Notes: generated by a model not told the origin, from the letters alone. A stretch of DNA of 64,000 nt from Mesostigma viride (GCA_009746045.1 RPFO01000310.1:1704389-1768388), one strand, 5' to 3'; shown: positions 32,401-43,533, numbered from the stretch's first letter. Made by a program: numbers and translations.

Positions 32401-34808
32401 ACCCTCCTACATGCAAGCTCCAGCGGGATGCCCCCCTTTCTGTGCACACCCGCGAGCGATCTCTCCATGGACCGAGCTGCTGCCTGGGCAACCGAGAAGG
32501 GACTAAGTCTCGGTGGGTCAGACCTAACATGCCCCCTTCAACATGAGCATGCAAGTCCGCAGTGAACGCCATCAACCGGCACGCACCTTGACCTTAAATC
32601 GGCACGCACCATCTGACCTTCAACCCCAAACATATCCAGAGCACACTCACCAAGTTCCCTTCTAGAGGTCTGCACTGGCACAATCAAAAGGTGCCGCCAA
32701 TGACTCAACATCATGCCACAGCACAGGCCATTCACATCAGAATTCAACTCCATGGAAGCTCGGGCACACAAATTACAACCAAGGCATTTTAGGCTATTCC
32801 CGCTCCAATCCCAGTAGAGGCAACCTGACCCAGACTATGCACAAATGGGCTGTTAGTCTGCTACTGTTGCCTCCTCCCACATCTATAGAAATAGTCGGCG
32901 CATGGACAGAGCTCTAAGCAATAGGACACGGGATAATGCCACTGTCAGGCCAGCAATCCCTCTGCCAGCCCCTGTCAGGCACATCTAACAGGCCTGTAAG
33001 CTATCACATGAATGAACAACGCACATCCTGTCCACATCAAGCCCAATGGAACCTCCACATGATACGCACTGCCTGAAAGAAACGCCATACACAAGTCACA
33101 CGCCACTGCAACCTTGCTTAGCGGGTCACCATCCCACAACCCATTCAAATGTGCAATCTCAGCTTAGACACCGCCTTGCAACTTCGTCAGATGTAGAGGC
33201 AAACTCTATCATCAACTCATGGACAGCACGGAGCAACCCTAGCCACAAAAAACAGATGAAAAACCACAGATGAAAACACAGAGAGAACCCATCGGAGGAA
33301 GTCTTTAGAGAAAACACGCCCCCTTTCCAGGTTTATAAAAGACACAGACACTTAGTCCAAGTAAGTCTCCAGTCATTGACACATAGAAAAACAGCGTGGG
33401 ACATCTCATCACTGTCCGCTCATAAACAACTGCCTTCATCCCAGCTGCCCAACCATAACCGGCAGCCACAAACATTAGCATGCCACACCGAGGCACCACG
33501 CATCATCCAACGAACGCCAAGCGACAAGTGTGACAGCCACTCATTCATTAACAAATTCCAAATAATCATCACATGGAGTCATTAACAAATTCCAAATAAT
33601 CAAGTAGAGTGTCACACATACTCCCAGATAATACAAGGCTCACTCGACTCAGTGATACAGTTTCGTTCTCGGATTCCACTGCACCAATATTGCCCCAGCG
33701 GGCAGGATGCACCACGGCTGGTTCAGCCAGACCACCATACCCAGTCACACACGGGTTACTGAAAATGCCTCTCACAATCATCATCACCACTGGTATCCCA
33801 ACTCTCTGTCTCAGCAGGGCACAGCCCAACACTGCGCATGCGCATGTGGTATAAAATGCAACCGTTACCTGGGAGAACGCCGAACAGCGCAGCCAGTACA
33901 CTGTTCTTGACATGGCTGAAATGGAGAACAGAACACTAAGAGCAGGCACACTCAGTGGCCCTCAGTTGGCAAAAGCGTCCCAAAGCCGGTAGCACATAGC
34001 TCATGGTGCTGCAAACAAGGAACAAGATGAAGCAAGCCTCTTCTCGGTACATGCAACTTTCATCACCTGCATAAACTTTATTTGAGTACGCTTAGCACCC
34101 AGGCTGAGAAGGAAGCCACCAGCCGAATCAAAAGAACAAATTATACATTGCAAGTCGTCATGGACTTGCTGGAGTACTAGCAATTTCGGCGCAGAAGAAG
34201 CGCAGATAACGTCGAATAACAGACTTTTGTAACACACACAGAGCCTACGTTTCCTGCACAAAGTCTTGCCCGTAGGCAACCACAACGTCTCGAGACAAGA
34301 CAATAGTGCCCAGTTGACGCAGAGAAATAGCTAGCATACTGCATGCAGCAAGTAACGACCCAAGAAAACTGCATTCCGACAATCAGCATGACGAGCATGA
34401 CCCACAAGAGATCACCTCAGTCTATTTCGTTTGAGATACACAGCGCACAGTTACGGAATCTATTGCAAACTCAATCGACACGGCTATCATAATAAATCCA
34501 TTAGCATTCTTAAAGGACAAGCGCACAGAGAGAGATTCTGGCGCAATTCAGTCGGTCAGTCGAGACGACCCGAAATTCCAGGCACATCGCCTACCGAGCT
34601 CCGTTTCAGATCGAATTGTCGCAGCTTCAAGCAGCCAATCAGGAGTAGCTCGCCAAGATAGCAGAGGACATTTCCTTCGTCACTTCCGTTTACATTACCG
34701 CTAGAAAGTGTAAAATTCCGTTAGAAATTCCGCATCGTTTTCTCTTGGACAAATGCCGCCATGGTCAACTGACGCTTTCAGCTAAAACAAGAACCCCAAC
34801 CTAGTACA
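29484..34808. other. Interior of the LARD-like element, no gene seen
   Basis: About 5.3 kb of non-repetitive sequence rich in C and A on the plus strand. Many frames under 150 codons occur on both strands and none shows a retrotransposon or other domain. The base next to the left LTR (ccagcccatttt) is not a standard primer site in the plus direction, and I see no clear polypurine tract before the right LTR. Confidence 0.6.
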
Positions 34809-35359
34809 TGTTAAATAAAGCATCAATTACAAGCTTAAGGAGTTGGCGAAGATCCTCGAAGATGATGGTAGTGGGTATTGTGCTCAGATCCATAGCCCGC
34901 AGCCCTTAGGCCCGTAGGTGCGCGCGCTCACATGGTGATTGCGCCCCAAAATGTAATGACGGCTGCCTTTGTGGATCATCACCGCAACGCATCAGCTCAA
35001 CCACAAGACACACATACCGCGAACTGAAGCTATCAACGCGACGCCACAAAGTACCCAGAAATAGAGCGATACCACCGCAAGTAGTAAAACTGCACAAGTA
35101 CCGGCGCGGCGCCACACACATCGGCCACAGCCGAAAGTACTCAACTTCCGATCACTGACAGACTTCCGCCCACTCGATTAGTCACAATACCATATCAACA
35201 CATAGCCCACATCAGCTCATCAAATACCAACACCAATCAACACAGACAAGATGGGTGAACACAAACTTGTATGAATTACCACCAGTTTGTTAATGCACCA
35301 ATCAACACAGGTTGTTATAGGTTACCCACCAATGTGACTGCGAGCCATAAAAGACAACA
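34809..35359. repeat. LARD-like element, right LTR
   Basis: 551 bp, nearly identical to the left LTR and followed by the gtctg target copy. Confidence 0.92.
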
Positions 35360-36837
35360 GTCTGTGGTGTCCGCGCCCCCTACCCCTTTGGTTGCTTCGG
35401 CACCTGTGGTTTCGCCGGCGCCCCCTACCCCTTCGGTTGCTGCGGCTCCGACACCTCCGGTTGCCTCCGTGCCTGCGGCCGACGTTCCCGCGCCTCGGCG
35501 CGAGTCTTCAGCCCCTTCGGCTGTGCCCGCCGTCGCCCCCTCTGGGCCGTCCGCTGCGCCCTCACAGCCAGTTCGTGGTTTCTTCAGCGACACGGGCGAT
35601 CATCCCAGGCTTTGGGAGGGTGGTCCCCCGCAGAGGATCCCGGTGCCCGACTGGAGCTTGGATGGTAACCAATCTTATGCCGGGCTGCCTGTCCCCACGG
35701 GCCCTATCTTCAATATGTGGCCTGAGGGTGCACCGGCAACGGAGACCGGCACGCCTGCGTTGATGGCGGGTCCGTCACGGCCCTCTCTGGCTTCGGGTCC
35801 GGCGCGACCTCCTGTTTTACCAGTGCCCCCTGCGTCGGTGTCGGCTCCTGCCCCTGCGTCGGCCCCTGCTTCGGTCCCTGCTCCTTCGGCCTCGCGGTCT
35901 TTGGCCGCGGTTGTTCGGTCCACCGGTCAGGATCCTCGCGTCACCCGCGCTGCCGATTCCCTCCGGGAGTTGTCCCAGGGTGATCGGGACAGCCTGGGCC
36001 CGGGACAGCTGGGCCCCTTCTGTGGTGCATGCGACGCCGGAGTCGCGCGACACGCCCATTCCTGGGTATGGTATGTCCGCACTCGCCTGCCGACAGTGTG
36101 ACCTGCCGCGCGCCTCTGCTGAGCTTGCCATCTCTCCCATGTCCTACGGGTTCTCCCAGGTGTGTCGGGCGCCCCGGGATCGTGGCCTACCCATTGAGAC
36201 TGATCGGCCTCCTTTCGACATGGTTATTTTAGCTGATCCGGTGTTCGAGGGTGAGATCCTGGTCCGGCGCGTTCTGTATCGCTGGGCTAGGCGCCACAAC
36301 GACTTGGACACCTACGGTGGGTTCCAGTGGGCTTACCCTCCACCTCTGGGCATTATGGCTTCGGATGCCCTTACAGTAGAGTTTCCTGCGGTGCCGGGTG
36401 CGGCGTACACTACGGTCCTCCAGCCCATCCTTGAGTGGGATGCCCGTCGCCCGGCGCCTATCCCGGGCCAGGGTCTAGACTTTCGCGGTCACCCTCCTCC
36501 TCGGGCCAGCGACTACCTAGAGACATTCGGGTCGCGACAGTGTGTTCGTCGGTGGCGCTCCCGCGAGGTTCGGCACATCCGGTTGTGGCCGTCCAACGTG
36601 GAGCCCCTGGTGGACCTGTTCTTCCCGACGGGTATGCGCCCTCGGATCCGGTACCATCGCCTCCTCCTGCGGGCCCTTTGCCTGATCGCGGTAGAGCCTT
36701 TCCTTCGCCTCTTTGCCTGTGGCTTTCTGGACTGGGCCCGTGGCCAGGTCGTCCTCACGCAGCATAGGTATTACTGGGCCTTCCTGGGCCTCTTTCCTGA
36801 CGGCGTGTGGGCTGATGTTTTCCTCACGGTAGCCTAG

Positions 36838-37290
36838 GCATGACAATGTCGAGGATGTGGCCCACTACCAGGCCTACCTGGAGGTCCTGCTGGCCTCTCG
36901 TGGCACTTATCAGACGGATGGCCACTAGATAGAGGGCCTTAGGCCCGACCTGAGGGTGTTGTCCCTCCGGTATATAGAGTCGCCCTCATATTCTGGCCAG
37001 TTGGTTGGCTGTTCTTGGTCCTTAGCGCTGATGTGTTTACTCTGTGTGTCCTGCCCAGTGCCGTCCCCCCCGGCCAGGACTCCGTTCCAGGCAGTTAGGG
37101 GAACCTCCCACCAGGCTTGGTGCTGGCTAACCCTACACCACCCGGCGTGGTGGTGGAGACCGTGTGAACTATTGGTGCTTTGTATCTGGGATGGTCTATC
37201 GATTGTGTTGGTATGTGCTGGGTGCATTAGGTTTTTCCTACCCCTTTGGTTCCCTCCTCTCTGCGTAGGGAGAGGGCTCCCTACCTTTTG
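36838..37290 (+). other. 3' untranslated region of the gypsy element
   Basis: The segment lies between the end of ORF3 and the polypurine tract. A frame adjacent to the ORF3 stop continues for about 30 codons (HDNVEDVAHYQAYLEVLLAS, ending 36,928), so the true ORF3 end may be there. The remainder has no coding signature. Confidence 0.5.
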
Positions 37291-37302
37291 TGGGGGGGGA
37301 GG
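37291..37302 (+). promoter_or_regulatory. 3' polypurine tract
   Basis: The run tgggggggga plus gg lies immediately before the 3' LTR start (tgttacg at 37,303), the expected place for the primer of plus-strand DNA synthesis. Confidence 0.8.
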
Positions 37303-37873
37303 TGTTACGTCGCGTAACAATTCGTTGTAGTTACGGACGTAAATTAGGTCCTTGGCCTCGGTTGTTCCTAGGTTATGTGCAGTTCTAGTTTGGACATGAT
37401 TGTCCCCGTAACAGTACTGTGGTATATTGGGTGCCTTTGGGCGCCGCGCCGCGTACTATATTAGTGGTCCTTATCCTTTTGTAGAATGTAGTGGACCGGC
37501 GTGCATCTGTGCACCTGCCTGTGTTTCTGTGTTTCTGCAGGCGAGGGCCAGGTCGGCCCGAGCCTGTTGGACCGTTGGTGACCATTTATGCACGTTCCAC
37601 TCCTTGTGTGGTCACTCGGCGTGTGTTAAATGAATTAACACATATAGGCTTGGGTCACGGCAGTTTAGTTGTGTTTCCTTCCTCTTTTCCTGGAGTAAAC
37701 GGGTTTGATTAAATGGCCTATGGCATATTACAGTAGTACATATGTAGATGCATTGAGATCTGGTTCGTCTCGGTCGTCTTTCGCTAGGGGTGTAAATAGA
37801 AGCGGCCTCACTAGTTTAGGTAGTATCAGGACAGGTAGAGGTAGAGGTGGCGGCCGAGGCTTGCGGCGTAACA
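37303..37873 (+). repeat. 3' LTR of the large gypsy element (571 bp)
   Basis: Uninterrupted LTR beginning tgttacgtcgcg, which contains a short inverted repeat (gttacgtcgcgtaac), and ending taaca. It is followed by the ccggg target copy and the continuation of block Q (ctacgccgcc). Frames across it appear in every LTR copy and are not considered genes. Confidence 0.95.
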
Positions 37874-37968
37874 CCGGGCTACGCCGCCCTAAAGTGCCAT
37901 TTGCACGATGTTCTAGGTCTCTTTTTCTTGTCCCGCCCTCCCTCCCTCTTCTTGTGTTTGTTTCTATA

Positions 37969-38092
37969 GGGTAACGAGAACTACAATCAATCATGAAATG
38001 GGTGCAGCGTGGCAGGCTCACTCATGGGTTCTGTAATTGCCCACTTATTGTTTTAATCAAATGTTGGTGGATTGGTAATAGTGGGAATAGAA
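37969..38092. repeat. Direct repeat P (unit 2, right)
   Basis: Second copy of P in unit 2, equivalent to 7319-7442. Confidence 0.85.
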
Positions 38093-38096
38093 CCAT

Positions 38097-38651
38097 TGTT
38101 ACGTCCTAAACTTCTACCACCACCTGTACCTCTACTCGGCCTAACGCTACCTAAACTAGTCAGGCCACCTCTAGTTAATCCCCTATAGCGAAAGACGAAC
38201 GAGACGATCCAGATCTCAATGCATTTACGTATGTATTACTATAATACGCCATAAGCCATTTACACAAACCCGTTGACTCCAGGAATAGAGGAAGGAAACA
38301 CAACTACACTGCCGTGACCCAAGCTAATATGTGTTAATTCATTTAACACACGCCGAGTGCCAACACGAGGGTAGAACGTGCATAAATGATCACCAACGGT
38401 CCAGCACTGCTCGGGCCGACCTGGCCCTTGCCTACCAATGTACGGATGCACGCTGGTCCACTACATTCTACCCGAAGGATAAGGACCACTAATAAAGTAC
38501 GCGGCGCGACGCCCAAAAGCATCCAATGCACCACAGTACTGTTACGAGGACAACAGTGTCCCAGTACAAACTACGCGTAAACCTAGGAACGACCGAGGCA
38601 AAGGACCTAATTTACGTCCGTAACTACAACGAATTGTTACGCGACGTAACA
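38097..38651 (-). repeat. Solo LTR of the gypsy family, reversed (unit 2)
   Basis: Duplicate of 7447-8000 with a few indels (for example cgaggg versus cgagggg and ccctatagcg versus ccctagcg). Confidence 0.85.
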
Positions 38652-39459
38652 TCATGCCTCTCATGTGACTGTGCACTATATATGCTGATGGTCGCACTAG
38701 TCACTCTCATGGGACTGTATCCTTACCACTCCTCATTCAGGGTCGCCAGATTAAATTAGTGGCGACCATAGGCCCTAAAACGATTGTTAATGTATTGTTG
38801 GGCTTAGATTGGCATCAAGGCCATAAAATCACTATTAATTATGACACTATTATGGTCCTAGGTTCGATTCCTTGCTGGTAGCTTCTAGGCTTTCTTACTT
38901 TACGTGTTCCGCGGAATCTTAGATTTGGGCAGCTAGCGTTTTCACATTTGTTGCCTTCTGACGAGAACATGACACCATGGTTATAGTAAGCCTCGGGCCG
39001 GAGGCTAGCTGTTACCTGGTTCCCTGATAGCACTTATTAGCCCTGTTGCCGGAACGACACTGTAAGGTAGAGAATTTATCCTTAGTAGATGTAACCCCTA
39101 TTGAGTTACCCGGTGATCCTCCTATATGACTTATGGCTGGTCATTAATGACCAACAATGACAATAGATGTTTTATTGCGTATGTTCCTCCCTATTGCGTG
39201 TCTTACCAATGAAGTCCGTTACATCTCTATTATAGATTCCTCTCGGGTCTGTGAAGAAAAGACTCCCTCATACCCTCCTCCTCGTGGTTTTCTCCGATGT
39301 ATCGTATGGGCCCCTCCAAATTATAAGAGTTAAAACAAATACTTGTGTCGTTGTTAGAAGCAGATTTAAGGGATCTTAGTAATTCCCCATATTCTACCAG
39401 TGTTTTGCTAGTCCCTCTGCCTAATGGCGAATGTCGCCTAGTCACAGACTATTGTAAAG
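38652..39459 (+). pseudogene. Decayed gypsy pol: protease linker and RT fingers (unit 2)
   Basis: Duplicate of 8001-8198 joined directly to 10,455-11,068, because insertion X is absent here. That makes this the cleaner copy of the pre-insertion state. It includes the possible tRNA-derived insert at about 38,857-39,017 and ends where the ORF1 copy begins. Confidence 0.75.
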
Positions 39460-39881
39460 CTGATTATGATAATAGCCTTGCAAAATACGACGCAGACATC
39501 ATGGTCCTGTATTTTCCTTTCTTGGGCTGTTGCACGTACTGTGATTAATAACCCCTCTGTTTACGTGATTAGGTATTATTAAGAAGTTTTACCTCTTTGA
39601 AGAAGCACAGCAATTCTGTCTTTGGTATCAAAGAGACATTCATCAGCAGTTCATGTCTTTGGTATAGTCAAACCGACATAGGAATACATCCTCGTCATTC
39701 AGTTCCTCCTACAATTCGTACAGAAGCTGTTCCTTCTCCATCTCATACCCCTGACAGATTTCTTACTCCTTTACCTTCTCCAACCCGCGAACGGGTTTTT
39801 CTTCCTCCTGTATTGAGACTCCTCCTACCGTGGAATTTGGTTCCTTATCAATCACGGTGACTAGGACTGTCTAGTTAGACT
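39460..39881 (+). pseudogene. ORF1 (HBD-like) copy embedded in decayed pol (unit 2)
   Basis: Duplicate of 11,069-11,490 with the same SQTDIGIHPRHSVPP and EFGSLSITV remnants. The RT palm is missing in this unit too, so the rearrangement predates the tandem duplication. Confidence 0.7.
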
Positions 39882-39920
39882 TACTCGAATTTACGAGTGA
39901 GCTATCGAGTGAGCTAAATA

Positions 39921-40094
39921 GTCCTTTCCTTTTTGCGTGGTTGAAGTTTTTGATGTCAGCAGACTCCTGTCCTCGTCTTGCCAGATACCTCGAAACTGTT
40001 TGTATTAGCTACTGACTAGTAAGGTAGCCCTTGGGGGTGTTCTCCTCCAAGACCAAGGTCATGGTTTGCAACACATCGAATACATCTCTAGGAC
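39921..40094 (+). pseudogene. Decayed gypsy RNase H, first part (unit 2)
   Basis: Duplicate of 11,530-11,703, interrupted by the same MITE. Confidence 0.75.
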
Positions 40095-40777
40095 AGGAGG
40101 GGGGACATCCAGCCAAAACAGCACACTCACTCGTGTGTCCGGCGCGGCACCTCCACACGTGGAGCGGACTCCAAAAATGTGTCCGGCGGCAGAATTTTTG
40201 CGACGGAGTGTACTCCAGTCGAAAATTTTAGGGCGGCGCGAAGAAAAATTTTGTGGAGCTAACTCCTTTTGGCGGTCCGGCCCCTGGTTTTAGGAAAGGA
40301 GTGCGCTAGTGCGCTCTGGTGATCCCGCTAGCTCGGTCAGGCGTTTAATTTTAAAGTGCAGGTGTCCGCTTTGGCCCTGCTGTACTTACAACTTACGCTG
40401 AGAACTTACCAAGTATTGGTTGATTCTAGGAAGACGTATCAACTTTCAGGCAGGCGTCAGGTTGTTGTTGATTGTGACACCGGACCTGGCGTCAGGCAAT
40501 AGGCATCGAATTTCCGCCGGCTTGACGTCATTCTTCTACTTGGAGAATATGCTAATACTATCGCTTACTAAGAGCTTCTACTAAGAGATTCTACAAAAAG
40601 TGCCACGTGTCGTACAAGCCACGTAGCACGTAGCACACTCCCAAGTCGGTCCGGCGCAGCTTTTGACTGACTGAGTGCACTCCAGCACTTTTCACTTTGG
40701 CTGGCGCCGGGCGGCGCGGTAGGCCAAACTCTGGAGTACGCTCATGTACGATTTTGGGGGGAGATGTCCCCCCTCCT
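40095..40777. mobile_element. hAT-like MITE (unit 2)
   Basis: Duplicate of 11,704-12,385 with one additional C in the right inverted repeat. It is flanked by tctaggac at 40,087-40,094 and 40,778-40,785. Confidence 0.85.
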
Positions 40778-40785
40778 TCTAGGAC

Positions 40786-41480
40786 TATGTTACCTGCTGA
40801 TCGCAACTATACCCTGTTCACCAACAAGAGTTATTGGCTGTGGTCTACTGCTGTCATGCATGGCAACATTTCCTTAAAGGTGCCCAGTTTGATGTCTGTA
40901 TCAGTGAGCCTTGTGATGTTGACCCTTCCCGGGTGGTTATTCAAACCGACCATCGTCCTCTGATTCACCTCCTGTCACAACCTAACCTCACTCCTCGGCA
41001 AGCGCGGTGGATGGAATTCCGTGCGCAATTTGCCCCCTTTAAATTGCAATACGTCAAGGGTGTAGATAATATTGTCCCTGACGCTTTATCCCGACGTCCT
41101 GACTATTCCTTTTTCGAGGATCTAGATGTCCTCACTACCACCCTCGTTCCTACTCCTCTTCTTGGTGTTTTCCCCTATGGTGACTTCCCTCATGACGGGC
41201 AGTATACAGGACTACCTTTTCCATACCTGTGTTCGTTTTCCTGATCTCCTCTCTCATGTTGGCCTTTCTCTTCGGTGTGAGGGCACACCTGTCACCTCGG
41301 TGGGGGGGAGGATACTCATATAATTATTTCTTTTCCCCTCCGTCATGTGTCCACTAGGGCTGGGAAGTCGTATGGTAATGTTGTTCCTTATAGTCCACCC
41401 CTCTTTTTGGTAAAGTTGTGGGTGTCTTGTTAAAACCTTATGTAGATACGTAGGTAGCCAATCCTACGTCAGATTTAGAG
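40786..41480 (+). pseudogene. Decayed gypsy RNase H and integrase linker (unit 2)
   Basis: Duplicate of 12,394-13,088 with the same open stretch (KGVDNIVPDALSRR) and the same break after it. Beyond the hAT element the pol sequence resumes at 42,882. Confidence 0.85.
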
Positions 41481-41488
41481 CGTCTTAT

Positions 41489-42873
41489 CTAGGTTGTGAA
41501 ATACGTGCGTATTGTCAAAATAAATACGGCAATACGCGTTTTTTGGGCCCCGACGTATTATACGCGTATTTGGTCCCGAATACGTGATTTGGACTTGGGC
41601 AATTTTCGAGGTTCGAGCCGGGGCAGTGCTTGGCGCGAGGCCAGCCGGAACGTGGCGCGGCGCCTACCTCCCCCAAGATCTTCTACTATGCAAACTAGGC
41701 TCGATTACTACGAACTAGGCTTTTCGTCAGTCCTGAGTCCAGTCACTCCAGTTCATAATGACTTGTGCAAGAATAACCTTACTGACTGACTGACATAATG
41801 ACTTGGCAGTTGGCAAGCTAACTGAAATTTCCATACGCGGAGAGAGTGCCAGCAAGATGAAAATGCCAGCTGTGTTGGGAACGTGTGGCACGTAATATAG
41901 CCTCAGTGTATGATGAATATTGCATGGCGCCGGTGTGCCATCGGATTTTGTGCTAGTTGTCAAACGTGTTGTTGCAGCCATGCCACACAATGTGCCGGAG
42001 CATAAATTTGTAGAAAAAAAGACTGTCACGGTGAAGGATGCTCTGGGGAGTACGGTTTCGCAGGTCAAGTTTAGCTGCTCATTTTGCGGCCACAATTTTA
42101 CCAGTGGCGATGGCAAGCAGATCAGTGCGACCAGGATGCGCGCACATTTTGCGGGCATCGCAGGGCAGGGCATAGACGCCTGCCCTGAGGCACAGATTGG
42201 GCAGAAACGGAAGCTAGAATTCCAGGAGTTGTGGGCAAGAAGCCCGGGCTGAAGGCGAAGAAGCAGCAGCACCTGAGCTTCAGGGCAGTGGCGGAGAGCG
42301 GCCAGGGCCTTGCTTCGGGGTCGGCCATTGCAGGTGATCCTCGCCAGCAGACAATGACGAGGTTTGTGAACCCCCACAAACGAAGAGGAGTGCCTGGTGG
42401 CCAACTTCTTTGTTGAGAACGCAATTTCCTTTCACGCGGCTCAGAGCCGCTCTTTCAAGGCGAATTGATTTCCGGCCTGAGTCAGTACAAAGGGCTGATC
42501 ACTGCTCCCAGTCGGTGGCTGCTGGCAGGCAAACTTCTTCAGAATCAAAAGACAAGGCAATTAGTTATTAATTCATTACCCATTTTGATATAGGATGATC
42601 AGATTTGATAGCTCGTTGTCTCATTCATGCATGGTAATGGTTGTCAGTGTTCTGACTAGTTGACTGCACTTTGCCATGAGTGGTAACCATATTGCATAAC
42701 TATACCCTAAAGCCTCAAACCCAAAAGGCCCAGTCATAACCATGCTCTAAAGGCCGAATTGCACACTGTCGTATTTTGCCGTATTCAAGCCGACGTATTC
42801 TGCCGGGGTCTACGTATAAACCCGTATTTTGGAGGCCGACGTATTTAACGTACCGACGTATTTCACAACCTAA
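41489..42873 (+). mobile_element. hAT element with degenerate transposase
   Basis: A 1,385-bp element with ends ctaggttgtgaaatacg and, reversed, ttaggttgtgaaatacg. It is flanked by the 8-bp repeat cgtcttat (41,481-41,488 and 42,874-42,881). The flanks are the integrase linker of the decayed gypsy pol, so the insertion is proven by the interrupted gene. Sequence near both ends repeats acgtattt-like motifs. It encodes remnants of its own transposase. Confidence 0.9.
41920..42475 (+). pseudogene. hAT transposase remnant: BED finger and core start
   Basis: The BED-type zinc finger (CSFCGHNF, MRAHFAGIAG, ACPE) is followed in shifted frames by KAKKQQHLSFRAVAES. At about 42,380-42,460 comes CLVANFFVENAISFHAAQSR, which fits the conserved hAT segment after the linker. 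Stops appear soon after (FKAN-stop), and the DDE core and the C-terminal dimerisation domain are absent. The finger would bind transposon ends in an active protein. This copy is dead. Confidence 0.75.
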
Positions 42874-42881
42874 CGTCTTAT

Positions 42882-43087
42882 AAGTGTTTACGGCCACTGA
42901 GCTGGAAGCTTTAGTCGCAGTATCCTCACACCCTCGGAAATTCGGGAAGTACCCGTGCAAGTTTGTGGGTGGCTTCTTGTATGTGCTGTTAAAGGATGAT
43001 CCTCTGCAATGGCGTTTGTGTTTTTCCCTTTATATTTGCCGCTCGTCCTTGTTGTTTGAGTTACATGATTTAGCTGCTCACCAGCTA
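42882..43087 (+). pseudogene. Decayed gypsy integrase N-terminus
   Basis: Continuation of the decayed pol after the hAT element. It reads FTATELEALVAVSSHPRKF, CKFVGGFLYVLLKDDPLQW and RSSLLFELHDLAAHQ and matches the large element at 26,595-26,790. It is cut inside the HHCC domain by copia-1 at 43,088. Confidence 0.88.
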
Positions 43088-43314
43088 GAGTTGAGAATGA
43101 GAATGATGTTTGCAAGAATGCGGCACTAGGTGCCTGGGTTTCTTATCAATTTATATGTTTACAAGTCATGTGTGCAACCCCAAGATTGCGATAGGCCTTA
43201 TCAACATTGCACCAATCACATTTCATGTGCATTAGCGATTTCCAAGAGGCACACTGAACTAGCGTTTCGGTGCACCAGTTTATACATGCATTTCGGTCAT
43301 GCAACAGATTGCAA
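43088..43314 (-). repeat. Copia-1 3' LTR (estimated)
   Basis: On the minus strand a purine tract (gaaaaaagaaaggg) is followed by tggagttgc. The segment ends caactc at 43,088, giving short inverted ends GAGTTG/CAACTC. The right boundary rests on this purine tract and is approximate. Only the terminal 43 bp can be checked against the 5' end. Confidence 0.5.
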
Positions 43315-43533
43315 CTCCAGCCCTTTCTTTTTTCATGTGGCAATAGGACTGCGTACTCAAATCTGTAAGAACTACGGCCGCGCAGGCCTTGCCATCATGA
43401 ACGCACCTTAGGCCCCACATGGTTTCGGAGAGTAATCCCCAGCCAAACAAATTACACCAGAGCATCGCTACCGGGAAAACCTACCAAGGTAAAACCCGAG
43501 TCAAGGGGCCATTCACACTCCACGACATCTCAA

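Larger units (their letters stand above)
28933..35359. mobile_element. LTR retrotransposon without coding capacity (LARD-like)
   Basis: Two 551-bp direct repeats (28,933-29,483 and 34,809-35,359) begin tgttaaataaagc and end aaaagacaaca, giving the TG..CA ends of LTRs. The insertion is flanked by gtctg (28,928-28,932 and 35,360-35,364). The LTRs differ at two positions that I could see (gaagatatc/gaagctatc and cagttggtt/cagtttgtt), so it is very young. The 5.3-kb interior has no gag or pol, which fits a large retrotransposon derivative mobilised by another element. Removing it joins the two halves of ORF3 in frame. Confidence 0.9.
28165..36837 (+). pseudogene. ORF3: extra reading frame after integrase, function unknown
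   Basis: After pol, an ATG at 28,165 opens a frame starting MSEPTPPAESSLPSPPPP and containing HQLVLHGFDDAGHCLLGCGS. It ends at 28,710, but a neighbouring frame continues (LSATVSAMQAQIQSLTTAFG, a short helix). After subtraction of the 6.4-kb insertion it runs on through a Pro/Ala/Ser-rich region (35,365-35,900). The C-terminal part in a third frame (about 36,010-36,837) is richer in folded-type sequence, for example RPPFDMVILADPVFEGEILV and YYWAFLGLFPDGVW. Total coding potential is about 750 residues. Frame changes near 28,708 and 36,010 mean this copy is broken or uses frameshifts. I recognise no domain and no clear signal peptide, so calling it env would be unsupported. Confidence 0.55.
14536..37873 (+). 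mobile_element. Large composite Ty3/gypsy retrotransposon
   Basis: The element starts tgttacgtcgcgtaacaatt and ends cggcgtaaca. It is flanked by ccggg on both sides (14,531-14,535 and 37,874-37,878). The unoccupied site gagcccgggctacgcc is present at about 5841 and 7230, which proves the insertion. Order: 5' LTR, leader, ORF1, gag, protease-RT-RNase H-integrase-chromodomain, ORF3, polypurine tract, 3' LTR. About 11.4 kb of the 23.3 kb consists of five later insertions. The RT-RNase H-integrase order and the C-terminal chromodomain-like tail place it with chromovirus-type Ty3/gypsy elements. Confidence 0.95.
14004..42394. repeat. Unit 2 of the tandem duplication, carrying the large gypsy element
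   Basis: Unit 2 matches 6700-14,002 at 14,004-14,535 and again at 37,874-42,394. The interval between is the large gypsy element. It lacks insertion X. Its right edge continues smoothly into the rest of the hAT transposase, so the 42,394/42,395 boundary is native sequence and the 14,002/14,004 boundary is the new joint. Confidence 0.93.

Noticed and set aside
29758-34661. Protein-coding genes inside the LARD-like element
   Set aside because: Frames under 150 codons, overlapping on both strands, none with a recognisable domain.
28165-36837. ORF3 as a retroviral-type env gene
   Set aside because: No signal peptide, furin-like site or convincing transmembrane anchor could be seen; position alone is not enough.
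36513-36846. Minus-strand frames opposite ORF3 (also 35,315-35,923)
   Set aside because: Arg/Gly/Ala-rich shadows of the GC-rich ORF3 coding strand.
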